Part shown: one piece after another, positions 10,280 through 18,143 of the stretch | Position numbering within the stretch: position 1 is the first letter of the stretch | Layout: every line of letters starts with the position of its first letter | Origin: Rhodanobacter denitrificans | Lineage (GTDB): Bacteria > Pseudomonadota > Gammaproteobacteria > Xanthomonadales > Rhodanobacteraceae | Assembly (NCBI RefSeq): GCF_003335105.1 | Contig: NZ_QFWQ01000004.1 | Location: forward strand, 62,001 to 126,000 | Reading direction: 5' to 3' | Length of the DNA stretch: 64,000 nucleotides | Notes under the pieces: generated by a model | Database searches by the model: none | What the model was told of the DNA's origin: nothing | Seen by the model: only the letters and a program-made list of their open reading frames with translations | Position numbers and translations under genes: made by a program

Positions 10280-10701
10280 ATTCGCGCACGAAACAGCTGG
10301 AACCCGCGGTGGAGCAGGCCAGGCAGCGCAGCGAGGATGCGCTGGCGAAACTGGCGGCGCAGCAGCAGCAACTGGCCAGGGCCGAGCTGCAGCTCAGCGA
10401 ACTGCAGCGCTACCGCGGCGAGTACGCCGCCGCCGGCAATGCCGCGCTGGGCGTGGCGGCGCTGCTCAACCGCCAGAAATTCGTCGAGCGGATCGACCAG
10501 GCGATCACGCAGCAGAGCACCGAGGTCGGCCGCCAGAGCCGGCAGCTGGAACAGATGCGGGAACGTTGGCAGCAGGCGCACGCGCGCGAAAGCGCGCTGG
10601 ACAGTGTCGTCGCCCAGCACCGGGACCGCGAGCGCCACGCCGAGGCCCGCCACGAGCAAGCCGAAATCGACGAACGCATGCAGCACCGGCGGTTGCGATG
10701 A
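10276..10701 (+). CDS. fliJ: Flagellar export protein FliJ
   Basis: Coiled-coil stalk that inserts into the FliI hexamer and links it to FlhA. The 141-residue product starts at the ATG overlapping the fliI stop and is almost entirely charged heptads (Gln/Arg/Glu/Ala), with [12 protein letters not shown] and the loop GAVALL-like segment [19 protein letters not shown]. FliJ proteins share little sequence but do share this length and all-helical composition, so the call rests on position plus composition. fliK follows after 64 bp. Confidence 0.88.
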   Translation: MNSRTKQLEPAVEQARQRSEDALAKLAAQQQQLARAELQLSELQRYRGEYAAAGNAALGVAALLNRQKFVERIDQAITQQSTEVGRQSRQLEQMRERWQQAHARESALDSVVAQHRDRERHAEARHEQAEIDERMQHRRLR

Positions 10702-10765
10702 ACGGCCCGATCGTGCAGCCCTCGCCGCCACCCGCCGCATTCCCTCGTGCAGGAAAGTCCTTGCC

Positions 10766-11848
10766 ATGACCACGCCAGCCGTCGCCTCCGGCACGCCCGC
10801 ACCGGCACCCGCGCGCGCCGCACCCGCAGACAGCCCCCGCGAAGATGTCCCCGCGCCGGGCACGTTCGACCGCCAGCTGCACGCGGCACGCCAGCAGCAC
10901 GATGCGGTGGATGCGGATGCCTCGCCGAAGGCGACGGAACTCCGCGAGCAGCCGGCGCCGCCGCGCCAGTCGGACGCCGCCGGATCTGCCGCCGATCTGC
11001 AGGTCGCGACAAAACCCCAGCCGGCATCGGCGCCGGGCGCCGTGGTGGAGACGACGGATGCCACAGCGCCGGCAGTGAAAGCGTCGGCGGAAAAAGATGC
11101 TTCAGGCGAGCCGGCAGCGTCCGCTCTGGCCGGTGCCATGCTCGCGCTGCTCGGCCCGGCGGTCGCCGGCGTGCTGCGTCCCGCCGTGACCAAGGCCGTC
11201 GACGTCGTGCTGGCGAACGGCAAGAGCGTGGCCACCGACGTCGGCGTCGCCACGTCGCCGCAGCTCGACGCCGCCGCTGCTGCCGACCTGCCCGCGACGG
11301 CCGTGGTGGCGGCGGTATCCGGGCGCAACCCGTTGCCGGTGGTCGATACCGGCCATGATCCATCGAAGGACGCCGTGGCGCCGATCGCGCTGGCGAGCCA
11401 GCCGCCACCCGTCGCGCCGCTGGTTCCGCATCCGCTGCAGCTGCAGGCGCCGCCGGGCACCCCGGCGTTCGGCCAGGAGCTCGGCCAGCATGTGGCCTGG
11501 CTGGGCGGGCAGGACATCAAGCAGGCGCGGATCCGGCTGCATCCCGAGGAGCTGGGCTCGCTCGACGTCAATGTCAGCGTGACGCACGGTCGCGTGGACG
11601 TGGTGTTCAGCGCACAACATCCGGCCGCCGTGGCAGCCGTGCAGCAGGGCCTGCCGCAGCTGGACCAGATGCTGGCCCGGCACGGCCTCTCGCTGGGCCA
11701 CGCCGAGGTGGGACAGCACGATCGCGGCGATGGGCGCCGTCGCGCCGGACATGCCGGCGCGGGCGTGCCGGACGAGATCGCCGAAGTCCATGGCATCGGC
11801 CCGGCGGCATCGCCGGTGCGGGTCGGGCTGCTCGACGCGTTCGCGTAA
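10766..11848 (+). CDS. fliK: Flagellar hook-length control protein FliK
   Basis: Molecular ruler that stops hook growth by switching export specificity through FlhB. The 360-residue protein has a low-complexity Ala/Pro-rich N-terminal two thirds, the expected disordered ruler. It also has a conserved C-terminal Flg_hook domain (~235-320) containing DIKQARIRLHPEELGSLDVN and VDVVFSAQHPAAVAAV, the switch-triggering part. I took the ATG at 10766, since the longer upstream frame runs through fliJ. A second, divergent FliK-like gene occurs at 29216-30358. Confidence 0.92.
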   Translation: MTTPAVASGTPAPAPARAAPADSPREDVPAPGTFDRQLHAARQQHDAVDADASPKATELREQPAPPRQSDAAGSAADLQVATKPQPASAPGAVVETTDATAPAVKASAEKDASGEPAASALAGAMLALLGPAVAGVLRPAVTKAVDVVLANGKSVATDVGVATSPQLDAAAAADLPATAVVAAVSGRNPLPVVDTGHDPSKDAVAPIALASQPPPVAPLVPHPLQLQAPPGTPAFGQELGQHVAWLGGQDIKQARIRLHPEELGSLDVNVSVTHGRVDVVFSAQHPAAVAAVQQGLPQLDQMLARHGLSLGHAEVGQHDRGDGRRRAGHAGAGVPDEIAEVHGIGPAASPVRVGLLDAFA

Positions 11849-12133
11849 CGCGCGCGGATCCGCGCGCTTCGCTGCATCCGCCCTTTCCAGTTTTTTTCCG
11901 TGCGTGGAAATCGCCGGTGCGGGAGCGCGCCCGCGCCGCCGGCTCCCACGTCGCGAACGCGTCGCGACGGTGCGCCGGCAGGCGTCAAGAAAGCGCCGCG
12001 CGCCGTGCCGCGCTCGTATGCGATGCCCGCAAATCCAGCCGGGGCAACGTTTCCCGTGGATGGCACGTGGCTTGCTTCTGCTGGTTGGCGCTCACGCCGA
12101 GCGCATTCCGAACCATGGCAGACCGAGGTTTTC
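11849..12133 (+). other. fliK-fliL intergenic region (285 bp)
   Basis: No gene is supported here. An open frame continues into fliL, but the best fliL start is at 12134 and a textbook sigma54 promoter occupies 12061-12076. A T-tract (CAGTTTTTTTCC, ~11888-11899) could help end transcripts from the upstream operon, although I see no strong stem next to it. Confidence 0.6.
12061..12076 (+). promoter_or_regulatory. Sigma54 (RpoN) promoter for the fliL operon
   Basis: TGGCACG-N4-TTGCT matches the -24/-12 consensus TGGCACG-N4-TTGCW at every defined position. The expected start is near 12088, ~46 bases before fliL. It probably drives fliL-fliM-fliN-fliO-fliP and, if the fliP-fliQ repeat is read through, genes beyond. 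Confidence 0.92.
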
Positions 12134-12637
12134 ATGATCGACGACGAACAAGCCGGAGCGGTGGTCGACGCACCGGCGGAGCGCAACAGCCGCAAGCCGA
12201 TGCTGATCGGCGTGGCCGTGGCGTTGCTGCTGGCGCTGGGTGCCGGCGGCTACGTCTGGCAGGCGCGCCAGGGCACGCACGCCGCGACCGGCAGGGCGAA
12301 GGCCCCCGACGTCGGCAAGGCCGAGCTGTACCTGCCGATGGATCCGGCCTTCGTGGTGAATTTCCGCGACGCCGAGTCGCTGCGTTACCTGCAGGTGGGG
12401 GTGACCCTGATGTCGCACGATCCCGAGGCGATCAACGTGGCGAAGACCGCCGATCCGGTGCTTCGCGATGCCCTGGTGGCGCTGTTCAGCAACCAGGACT
12501 ACTCGATCATCAGCGACGCCGCCGGCCGCCAGAAGCTGCAGGAGCAGGCGCTGGGCGCGGTGCGCAAGATCGTCCAGGCCCGGCTCGGCCGGCCCGGCAT
12601 CGACGCGCTGTATTTCACCAGCTTCGTGATGCAGTAA
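12134..12637 (+). CDS. fliL: Flagellar basal body-associated protein FliL
   Basis: Inner-membrane protein around the stator that supports torque and stator stability. The 167 residues comprise a short cytoplasmic N-terminus, one membrane helix (~24-44, LIGVAVALLLALGAGGYVW), and a periplasmic domain with YLPMDPAFVVNF and the C-terminal VLYFTSFVMQ-like end typical of FliL (here IDALYFTSFVMQ). The start at 12134 was chosen because upstream in-frame codons precede the RpoN promoter's start point. It is the first gene of its operon, 14 bp before fliM. Confidence 0.94.
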   Translation: MIDDEQAGAVVDAPAERNSRKPMLIGVAVALLLALGAGGYVWQARQGTHAATGRAKAPDVGKAELYLPMDPAFVVNFRDAESLRYLQVGVTLMSHDPEAINVAKTADPVLRDALVALFSNQDYSIISDAAGRQKLQEQALGAVRKIVQARLGRPGIDALYFTSFVMQ

Positions 12638-12651
12638 CGGATGCCGCGCGC

Positions 12652-13668
12652 ATGAGCGATCTGCTTTCCCAGGACGAGATCGACGCGCTGCTCGACGGCG
12701 TCGCCGGCGGTGCGGTGAGCACCGGCAGCGACGAGCCGTTGCCGCCCGATGCGGTGCTCACCTACGACTTCACCCAGCAGGATCGCATCGTGCGCGGTCG
12801 CCTGCCCACGCTGGAGATGGTCAACGACCGCTTCGCGCGGTTCTTCCGCGCCGGCGTGTTCAGCGTGCTGCGCAAGACCTGCGAGGTCTCGGTGCTGGGC
12901 GTGAAGATGGTCAAGTTCGCCGAGTATGTGCACGGCCTGGCGGTGCCGAGCAACCTGAACCTGGTGCGCATCAAGCCGCTGCGCGGCACCGCACTGGTGG
13001 TGTTCGAGCCGCGCCTCGTGTTCACCGTGATCGACAACTTCTTCGGCGGCGACGGCCGCTATCACGCCCGAATCGAAGGGCGCGACTTCACCGCCACCGA
13101 GAACCGCGTTATCCAGATCATGCTGGGCGAGTTGTTCGGTGCCATGGCCGAGGCGTGGGCGCCGGTGCTGGGCCTGCAGTTCGAGTACCAGAACTCGGAG
13201 ATCAACCCGCAGTTCGCCAACATCGTCAGCCCGACCGAGACGGTGGTGGTATCGCGCTTCCACGTCGAGCTCGACGGCGGTGGCGGCGAGATCCACCTGA
13301 CCCTGCCGTACGCGATGGTCGAGCCGATCCGCAACCTGCTCGATGCCGGCGTGCAGAGCGACCGCGCCGACCGCGACGACCGCTGGGCGGAGATGCTGCA
13401 GGAGGAGGTGCTCGATGCGGAAGTGGGCCTCAGCTCGCTGCTGCTCGACGTGCAGCTCAGCCTCGGCGAGTTCCTGCACTTGCGGCCGGGCGACGTGATC
13501 CCCGTGCAGCTGCCCGAACTGGCCACCGTCTATGCCGAAGACGTGCCGGTGTTCCGCGGCCGCTACGGCCAGTCCGGCGGCCGCAACGCCGTGCGTTTCC
13601 ATGTCCAGGCCGGTCGGCGCGAAAGGCGCACGGCCGGCGAACTTTCCAGAGAGAAGAATCCCGCATGA
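12652..13668 (+). CDS. fliM: Flagellar motor switch protein FliM
   Basis: C-ring protein that receives phosphorylated CheY and sets rotation direction. The N-terminal CheY-P docking peptide LSQDEIDALLDGV is present at residues 5-17, followed by the CheC-like middle domain with the GGxG-type signature (FFGGDGRY) and a C-terminal SpoA domain. Length, 338 residues, is standard. The ATG at 12652 lies 14 bp after fliL; the stop overlaps the fliN start (ATGA). The intact docking peptide means both CheY proteins encoded in this window could in principle act here. Confidence 0.97.
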   Translation: MSDLLSQDEIDALLDGVAGGAVSTGSDEPLPPDAVLTYDFTQQDRIVRGRLPTLEMVNDRFARFFRAGVFSVLRKTCEVSVLGVKMVKFAEYVHGLAVPSNLNLVRIKPLRGTALVVFEPRLVFTVIDNFFGGDGRYHARIEGRDFTATENRVIQIMLGELFGAMAEAWAPVLGLQFEYQNSEINPQFANIVSPTETVVVSRFHVELDGGGGEIHLTLPYAMVEPIRNLLDAGVQSDRADRDDRWAEMLQEEVLDAEVGLSSLLLDVQLSLGEFLHLRPGDVIPVQLPELATVYAEDVPVFRGRYGQSGGRNAVRFHVQAGRRERRTAGELSREKNPA

Positions 13669-14012
13669 GCCAGCCTACTGAAGCTGCGTTCGCCAACGCC
13701 GGCGAGCGCGTCGAGTTCGATTCGCTGCACGGCACCGCCGCTGGCAGCGGCGAGGTCAACCTCGACATGATCCTTGATGTGCCGGTGACCCTGGCGATGG
13801 AGGTCGGCCGCACCCGCATCAGCATCCGCAACCTGCTGCAGCTGAACCAGGGTTCGGTGGTGGAGCTGGACCGCGCCGCCGGCGAACCGCTGGACGTGTT
13901 CGTCAACGGCACCCTGGTGGCGCACGGCGAGGTGGTGGTGATCAACGAGAAGTTCGGCATCCGCCTGACCGACGTGATCAGCCCGGCCGAGCGCGTACGC
14001 AAGTTGCGGTGA
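13665..14012 (+). CDS. fliN: Flagellar motor switch protein FliN
   Basis: C-ring protein forming, with FliM, the SpoA-domain base that also docks FliH. The 115 residues have a variable N-terminal 35 and a conserved SpoA domain with DVPVTLAMEVGRTRISIRNL, LNQGSVVELDR, GEPLDVFVNGTLVAHGEVVV and FGIRLTDVISP. It starts at the ATG overlapping the fliM stop. fliO follows after 4 bp. Nothing unusual is seen. Confidence 0.97.
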   Translation: MSQPTEAAFANAGERVEFDSLHGTAAGSGEVNLDMILDVPVTLAMEVGRTRISIRNLLQLNQGSVVELDRAAGEPLDVFVNGTLVAHGEVVVINEKFGIRLTDVISPAERVRKLR

Positions 14013-14016
14013 AGCC

Positions 14017-14433
14017 GTGAACAGGGAATCGGGAATCGGGAACAGGTTCGTTGCGCTGGCGCTGGCGCCGACGGCGCTGCCGGCGGCCGACGTCAACGTT
14101 GGAGGCGAGCTGCTGCGCGTGGTGCTCAGCCTGGCCGCGGTGGTGGCGCTGATCTTCGTGGCGGGCTGGCTGAGCCGACGCCTGCAGGTGCGCGGCCGGC
14201 CGGGCGGGCGGCGCATCCGCTGCGTGGAGGCGATGGCGGTGGGCGCGCGCGACCGCGTGCTGCTGCTCGACGCCGATGGCAAGCGCCTGCTGGTCGGCGT
14301 GGGCCCGGGCGGCATGCGCACGCTGCACGTCTACGACAGCATGCCGGCCGAGCCCGTGGCGGTCGAACAACCCGGCGCTCTGGCGCTCCCCGCGTTCGGC
14401 GAGCTGCTGGCGCGCTGGAAGCGCGGCTCATGA
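14017..14433 (+). CDS. fliO: Flagellar biosynthetic protein FliO
   Basis: Small membrane protein that helps assemble the FliP ring of the export gate. The 138-residue product has one membrane helix (~35-52, VVLSLAAVVALIFVAGWL) and a cytoplasmic domain with the family pattern IRCVEAMAVGARDRVLLLDADGKRLLVGV. It begins with GTG at 14017. The first ten codons are read from a GGGAATCGGGAATCGGGAA tandem of a type common between genes in this lineage, so the repeat seems to supply the extreme N-terminus (RESGIGN). The true start could be a few codons later, but no ATG is available. Confidence 0.88.
   Translation: MNRESGIGNRFVALALAPTALPAADVNVGGELLRVVLSLAAVVALIFVAGWLSRRLQVRGRPGGRRIRCVEAMAVGARDRVLLLDADGKRLLVGVGPGGMRTLHVYDSMPAEPVAVEQPGALALPAFGELLARWKRGS
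14024..14041 (+). repeat. GGGAATC tandem repeat at the start of fliO
   Basis: GGGAATCGGGAATCGGGAA-type tandem heptamers lie directly behind the fliO GTG start. A related pair of heptamer tracts in inverted orientation occurs before flhF (20243-20343). Such heptamer tracts are usually intergenic in this group; here the tract is read as codons. Confidence 0.6.
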
Positions 14434-15176
14434 GGACGTGGCGCTGGATCGTCGCCGTGTCGCTGCTGTTGTTGCCGCTGGCGACGCTGGCGGCACCGCC
14501 GGGGATACCGCTGGTGAACGTGCAGAGCGCGCCCGGCGGCGGTCAGAACTGGACGCTGTCGTTGCAGGTGCTGGCGTTGATGACGGCGCTGACCCTGCTG
14601 CCGGCGATCGCGCTGATGATGACCTCGTTCACCCGCATCGTCATCGTGCTCGGCTTCCTGCGCCAGGCATTGGGCACGCAGTCGACGCCGCCGAACCAGG
14701 TGCTGCTGGGGCTGTCGCTGTTCCTCACCCTGTTCGTGATGTCGCCGGTGCTCAATCGCGCCTATGTCGACGGCGTGAAGCCGTACATGGACGGCCAGCT
14801 CGCCGCCGAGCAGGCGTTGCCGGCGGCCGCGGCACCGTTCAAGCGCTTCATGCTCGACCAGACCCGCGAGGCCGACCTGCAGCTGTTCACCCGGCTGGCC
14901 CGCGAGAAGCCCTACGCCGGCAAGGCCGACGTGCCGTTCAAGGTGGCGATGCCGGCGTTCCTTACCAGCGAGCTGAAGACCGCGTTCCAGATGGGCTTCC
15001 TGCTGTTCATCCCGTTCCTGATCATCGATCTGGTGGTGGCAAGCGTATTGATGTCGATGGGCATGATGATGGTCTCGCCGATGATCATCTCGCTGCCGTT
15101 CAAGATCATGCTGTTCGTGCTGGTGGATGGGTGGACGCTGTTGCTTGGGACCCTGGCCGGGAGCTTCTACACGTGA
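14430..15176 (+). CDS. fliP: Flagellar export gate protein FliP
   Basis: Core subunit of the FliP5Q4R1 export gate. The 248-residue precursor has a cleavable signal peptide (~1-21, ending TLAAP), which is unusual for an export-gate protein but normal for FliP, followed by conserved membrane segments (LVLALMTALTLLPAIALMMTSFTRIVIVLGFLRQALGTQ region) and C-terminal SMGMMMVSPMIISLPFKIMLFVLVDGW. The gene overlaps fliO by 4 bases. In most relatives fliQ follows at once; here a 775-bp repeat-filled gap intervenes. Confidence 0.97.
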   Translation: MRTWRWIVAVSLLLLPLATLAAPPGIPLVNVQSAPGGGQNWTLSLQVLALMTALTLLPAIALMMTSFTRIVIVLGFLRQALGTQSTPPNQVLLGLSLFLTLFVMSPVLNRAYVDGVKPYMDGQLAAEQALPAAAAPFKRFMLDQTREADLQLFTRLAREKPYAGKADVPFKVAMPAFLTSELKTAFQMGFLLFIPFLIIDLVVASVLMSMGMMMVSPMIISLPFKIMLFVLVDGWTLLLGTLAGSFYT

Positions 15177-15200
15177 CCGCGCATCGTCTGGCGCATGGCT

Positions 15201-15929
15201 TTGCAGGAGCCGGCTCGCGGGCGATGCTCTCGCGTGCCTGTGCATTTAGAGCGAAGAGCTTTCGTGCGCCGTTGGCGCCCGAGTTACTTTCTCTTTGCGT
15301 GGCCAAAGAGAAAGTAACCAAAGAGAAAGGCCACCCCGCTTCCGCGCCTTGCGGGCATCCTGCCCGCAAGGTTCGCGGCCGGGCTACGGGGTTTTTCGAC
15401 AGCACATCCTGTGCTGGCGAAAAACTGGCCGGCCACCCTGCGGGCTTTCCTGCGCCTGCCCGCCGCTGCAGAGGGGGCCCGGGTAGAGCAGCGGGCCATC
15501 GTGGCCCGCACCCGGTGATGAAGCTGGAAAGCAAAAGCGGCAGAGCAGAGCTCCGTGCTGCTGTTGCCTTGCTGCGGTTGTTGCCTTGGCTGTTGCTGTG
15601 GCTCTTTCGAGGAGTGCGGGCCACGATGGCCCGCTGCTCTACCCGGGGCCCCTGTGCGGCGGTGAGTCGGGGACGACAGGCCGCGCAGCGGGCATCGACA
15701 TGGATGTCGATGCCTTTTCGCACGGGCAGGATGCCCGTTCGAAAAGCCCGGCCCCGGCTCACGGACTTGCCGGGCAGGATGCCCGGCAAGCGCCAAGCGG
15801 GGTGCTCTTTCTCTTTGGTTACTTTCTCTTTGAGCACGCAAAGAGAAAGTGACTCGCCCTCCGAAGGAGGACGAAAGCTTTTCGCTTTGAAACCAGCAAA
15901 AGCATTGCGACTGAAGTCGCTCCTGCAGA
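15201..15929. repeat. Large nested inverted repeat (two head-to-head copies) between fliP and fliQ
   Basis: The 775-bp fliP-fliQ gap is filled by an approximately mirror-symmetric element. Outer edges read TGCAGGAGC on one strand at each end (15202 and, inverted, 15928). Next come matching blocks: AAGAGCTTTCG, then GTTACTTTCTCTTTG with its own 15-bp hairpin (15283-15318; looser copy ~15816-15852), then an AAAGAGAAAG run, CACCCCGCTT, and hairpins around GGGCATCCTGCCC. A 34-bp perfect inverted repeat (15478-15511 and 15614-15647) lies inside. No transposase or plausible gene is present; the short frames here are repeat translations. Probably a non-autonomous interspersed element pair inserted in the operon. 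Confidence 0.85.
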
Positions 15930-15951
15930 TGAGCGCCACCGGAGCCTCCCC

Positions 15952-16221
15952 ATGACCCCCGAATCCATCATGGAAATCGGCCAGCACGCGCTATACGTGG
16001 CCATGCTGGTGGCCGCGCCGCTGCTGCTCACCGCGCTGGCGGTGGGTCTGCTGGTGGGCGTCATCCAGGCGGCCACGCAGATCAACGAGATGACGCTCAG
16101 TTTCATCCCCAAGCTGATCGCGATGGCGCTGGTGGCGCTGATCGCCGGGCCGTGGATGTTGCGCCTGCTGGTGCAGTACACCACGCAGCTGATCGAGAGC
16201 CTGCCGGGCGCGGTCAGATGA
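15952..16221 (+). CDS. fliQ: Flagellar export gate protein FliQ
   Basis: Two-helix membrane subunit of the FliPQR export gate. The 89-residue protein shows both helices (~16-40 and ~50-75) and conserved residues: LLTALAVGLLVGVIQAATQINEMTLSFIPK, in pieces. The ATG at 15952 follows GGAGCC, 23 bases after the end of the large repeat, so the ribosome site is unique sequence. Its stop overlaps fliR. Expression must come from read-through of the repeat or from a promoter inside it. Confidence 0.96.
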   Translation: MTPESIMEIGQHALYVAMLVAAPLLLTALAVGLLVGVIQAATQINEMTLSFIPKLIAMALVALIAGPWMLRLLVQYTTQLIESLPGAVR

Positions 16222-16988
16222 CGGCGCTGGACCTGGCGCAGTTGCCGGCGTGGCTGGGCAGCCTGTTCTGGGCGATCGGCAGGGTGAGCGGGCTGTGCCT
16301 GGTGGCGCCGGTGTTCAGTGCGACGGTGGTTTCGGCGCGGATCCGCATCGGCGTGGTGGTGGTGCTGTCGCTGGTGCTGGCGCCGCTGGCGCCGGCGACG
16401 ATCGATCCGCTCAGCGGCGACGGCGTGGCGACGATGGCCGGGCAGCTGCTGATCGGCGCGGCAGTGGGCTTCGTGCTGAAGCTGGTGTTCGAGGCGGTCT
16501 CGTTCGGCGGCGAGCTGGTGGGACAGAGCATGAGCCTGGGTTTCGCCGAGGTGGTCAACCCGCAGGCCGGCGGCAGCGCGAACGTGCTGAGCGAGTTCTA
16601 CCTGCTGCTGGTGACCCTGCTGTTCCTCGCGATGGACGGCCACCTGCGGCTGATCGCGCTGCTGGCCGACAGCTTCCGCAGCCTGCCGCCGGGCGCGCCG
16701 GCGATCGATGCGAACGGCCTGCACGCGGTGGCCGGCTTCGCGGCGGAGCTGTTCTCCGGCGCGGTGCGCGTGGCGCTGCCGGCGATGACCTCGCTGCTGG
16801 TGGTGAACATCGGCTTCGCCGCGATCAGCCGCGCGGCGCCGTCGATGAACCTGTTCGCGGTGGGCTTCCCGATCACCGTATCGCTGGGCTTCATCGCCCT
16901 GTGGCTGGCGCTGCGCAGCCTGCCGGGCGCGTTCGCGGCGTTGCAGGACGACGCCTGGTCGCTGATGCGCAACCTGCTGGGAGGTTGA
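16218..16988 (+). CDS. fliR: Flagellar export gate protein FliR
   Basis: Polytopic membrane protein completing the FliPQR gate. It has 256 residues with about six hydrophobic segments and the family motif ISFGGELVGQSMSLGFAEVVNP (here VSFGGELVGQSMSLGFA) near residue 95. I chose the ATG at 16218, overlapping the fliQ stop, rather than an upstream in-frame ATG inside fliQ. flhB begins 3 bp downstream, the standard fliQ-fliR-flhB arrangement. Confidence 0.96.
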   Translation: MTALDLAQLPAWLGSLFWAIGRVSGLCLVAPVFSATVVSARIRIGVVVVLSLVLAPLAPATIDPLSGDGVATMAGQLLIGAAVGFVLKLVFEAVSFGGELVGQSMSLGFAEVVNPQAGGSANVLSEFYLLLVTLLFLAMDGHLRLIALLADSFRSLPPGAPAIDANGLHAVAGFAAELFSGAVRVALPAMTSLLVVNIGFAAISRAAPSMNLFAVGFPITVSLGFIALWLALRSLPGAFAALQDDAWSLMRNLLGG

Positions 16989-16991
16989 GCC

Positions 16992-18128
16992 GTGAGCGAC
17001 GACAGCGACCAGGAAAAAACCGAACAACCTACCGAAAAACGGCTGCGCGAATCGCGCGAGAAGGGCGAGGTTCCGCGTTCGCGCGACCTTTCCGGCGCGG
17101 TGGTGGTGCTGGCCGGCGTGGCGGCGCTGATCAGTGGCGGTGACGGCGCGCTGCGGCATGCCCGGCGGATCTTCGCGCTGGGCCTCGGCTACTCGCGCGA
17201 GGCATTGCTCTCCGACGCGTTGCCGGGCCGTGCGCTGCACGCGGCGGTGAGCGAGGCGCTCGGCCTGTTCGCGCCGGTGGCGCTGGCCACGCTGCTGGCC
17301 GCCGTTGCCGCGCCGCTGCTGCTGGGTGGGCTGAATTTCAGCGCGCAGGCGCTGCAGCCGAAGTTCGACCGGCTCGACCCGATCAAGGGGCTGGGCCGGA
17401 TCTTCGCGATGCGCGGCCTGGTCGAGCTGGGCAAGGCGCTGCTGAAGCTGCTGTTCATCGGCGCGGTGCTGGCCCTGCTGCTGCGGCACTGGCAGGGCGA
17501 GCTGCAGGCCACCGGGCGCGGCCCGGTGATGGCGGGCATCGCGCAGTCGATCGGCCTGCTCGGGCGCGCCGCGCTGTGGTTCGGCTCGATGCTGGCGCTG
17601 ATCGGCGGCATCGACGCCCTCTACCAGAAGTTCGACCACGCGAAAAACCTGCGCATGACCCGGCAGGAAATTCGCGACGAGATGAAGGAGAGCGAGGGCA
17701 ACCCCGAGATGAAGGGGCGCATCCGCCAGGTGCAGCAGGCACAGGCGCGCCGCCGCATGATGGAGGAACTGCCCCGGGCCGACGTGGTGGTGGTCAACCC
17801 CACCCATTTCGCGGTGGCCTTGCGCTACGACGACGGGCGCATGGGTGCGCCGCGGGTGATCGCCAAGGGCGTCGACGTGCTGGCGCAGCAGATCCGCCTG
17901 GTGGCGGGCAGTCATCGCATCCCGCTGGTCGAGGCGCCGCCGTTGGCACGCGCCTTGTATGCAACCACTGAACTGGGCCGGGAAATCCCCGCCGCGCTGT
18001 ACGTGGCGGTGGCCCAGATCCTCGCCTACGTCTACCAGTTGAAGCAGGCCGCGGCGCAGGGCGAAGCGCCGCCGCCGGCACCCACCCCCGAGATCGATCC
18101 CGATCTGATGGGCCCTTACCGCGAATAA
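16992..18128 (+). CDS. flhB: Flagellar export specificity switch protein FlhB
   Basis: Export-apparatus protein that changes substrate class after FliK signals hook completion. The 378 residues hold an N-terminal four-helix membrane domain and a cytoplasmic domain with the self-cleaving NPTH motif (VVVNPTHFAVALRYD, ~268). The start is GTG at 16992; the N-terminal DQEKTEQPTEKRLRESREKGE is the classic FlhB opening. The tail after ~350 is Pro/Ala-rich. It lies between fliR and flhA. A separate FhlB-like paralogue of its C-terminal domain is encoded at 28965-29219. Confidence 0.97.
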   Translation: MSDDSDQEKTEQPTEKRLRESREKGEVPRSRDLSGAVVVLAGVAALISGGDGALRHARRIFALGLGYSREALLSDALPGRALHAAVSEALGLFAPVALATLLAAVAAPLLLGGLNFSAQALQPKFDRLDPIKGLGRIFAMRGLVELGKALLKLLFIGAVLALLLRHWQGELQATGRGPVMAGIAQSIGLLGRAALWFGSMLALIGGIDALYQKFDHAKNLRMTRQEIRDEMKESEGNPEMKGRIRQVQQAQARRRMMEELPRADVVVVNPTHFAVALRYDDGRMGAPRVIAKGVDVLAQQIRLVAGSHRIPLVEAPPLARALYATTELGREIPAALYVAVAQILAYVYQLKQAAAQGEAPPPAPTPEIDPDLMGPYRE

Positions 18129-18143
18129 CGACGAGTCAAATCC

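Noticed and set aside
15283-15852. Open frames of 60-180 codons inside the fliP-fliQ gap
   Set aside because: They are translations of the inverted repeat (both strands give the same RESNQRE-like words), lack ribosome sites and resemble no gene.
15177-15951. Insertion sequence in the fliP-fliQ gap
   Set aside because: No transposase frame and no clear terminal repeat with target duplication; described as a non-coding repeat instead.
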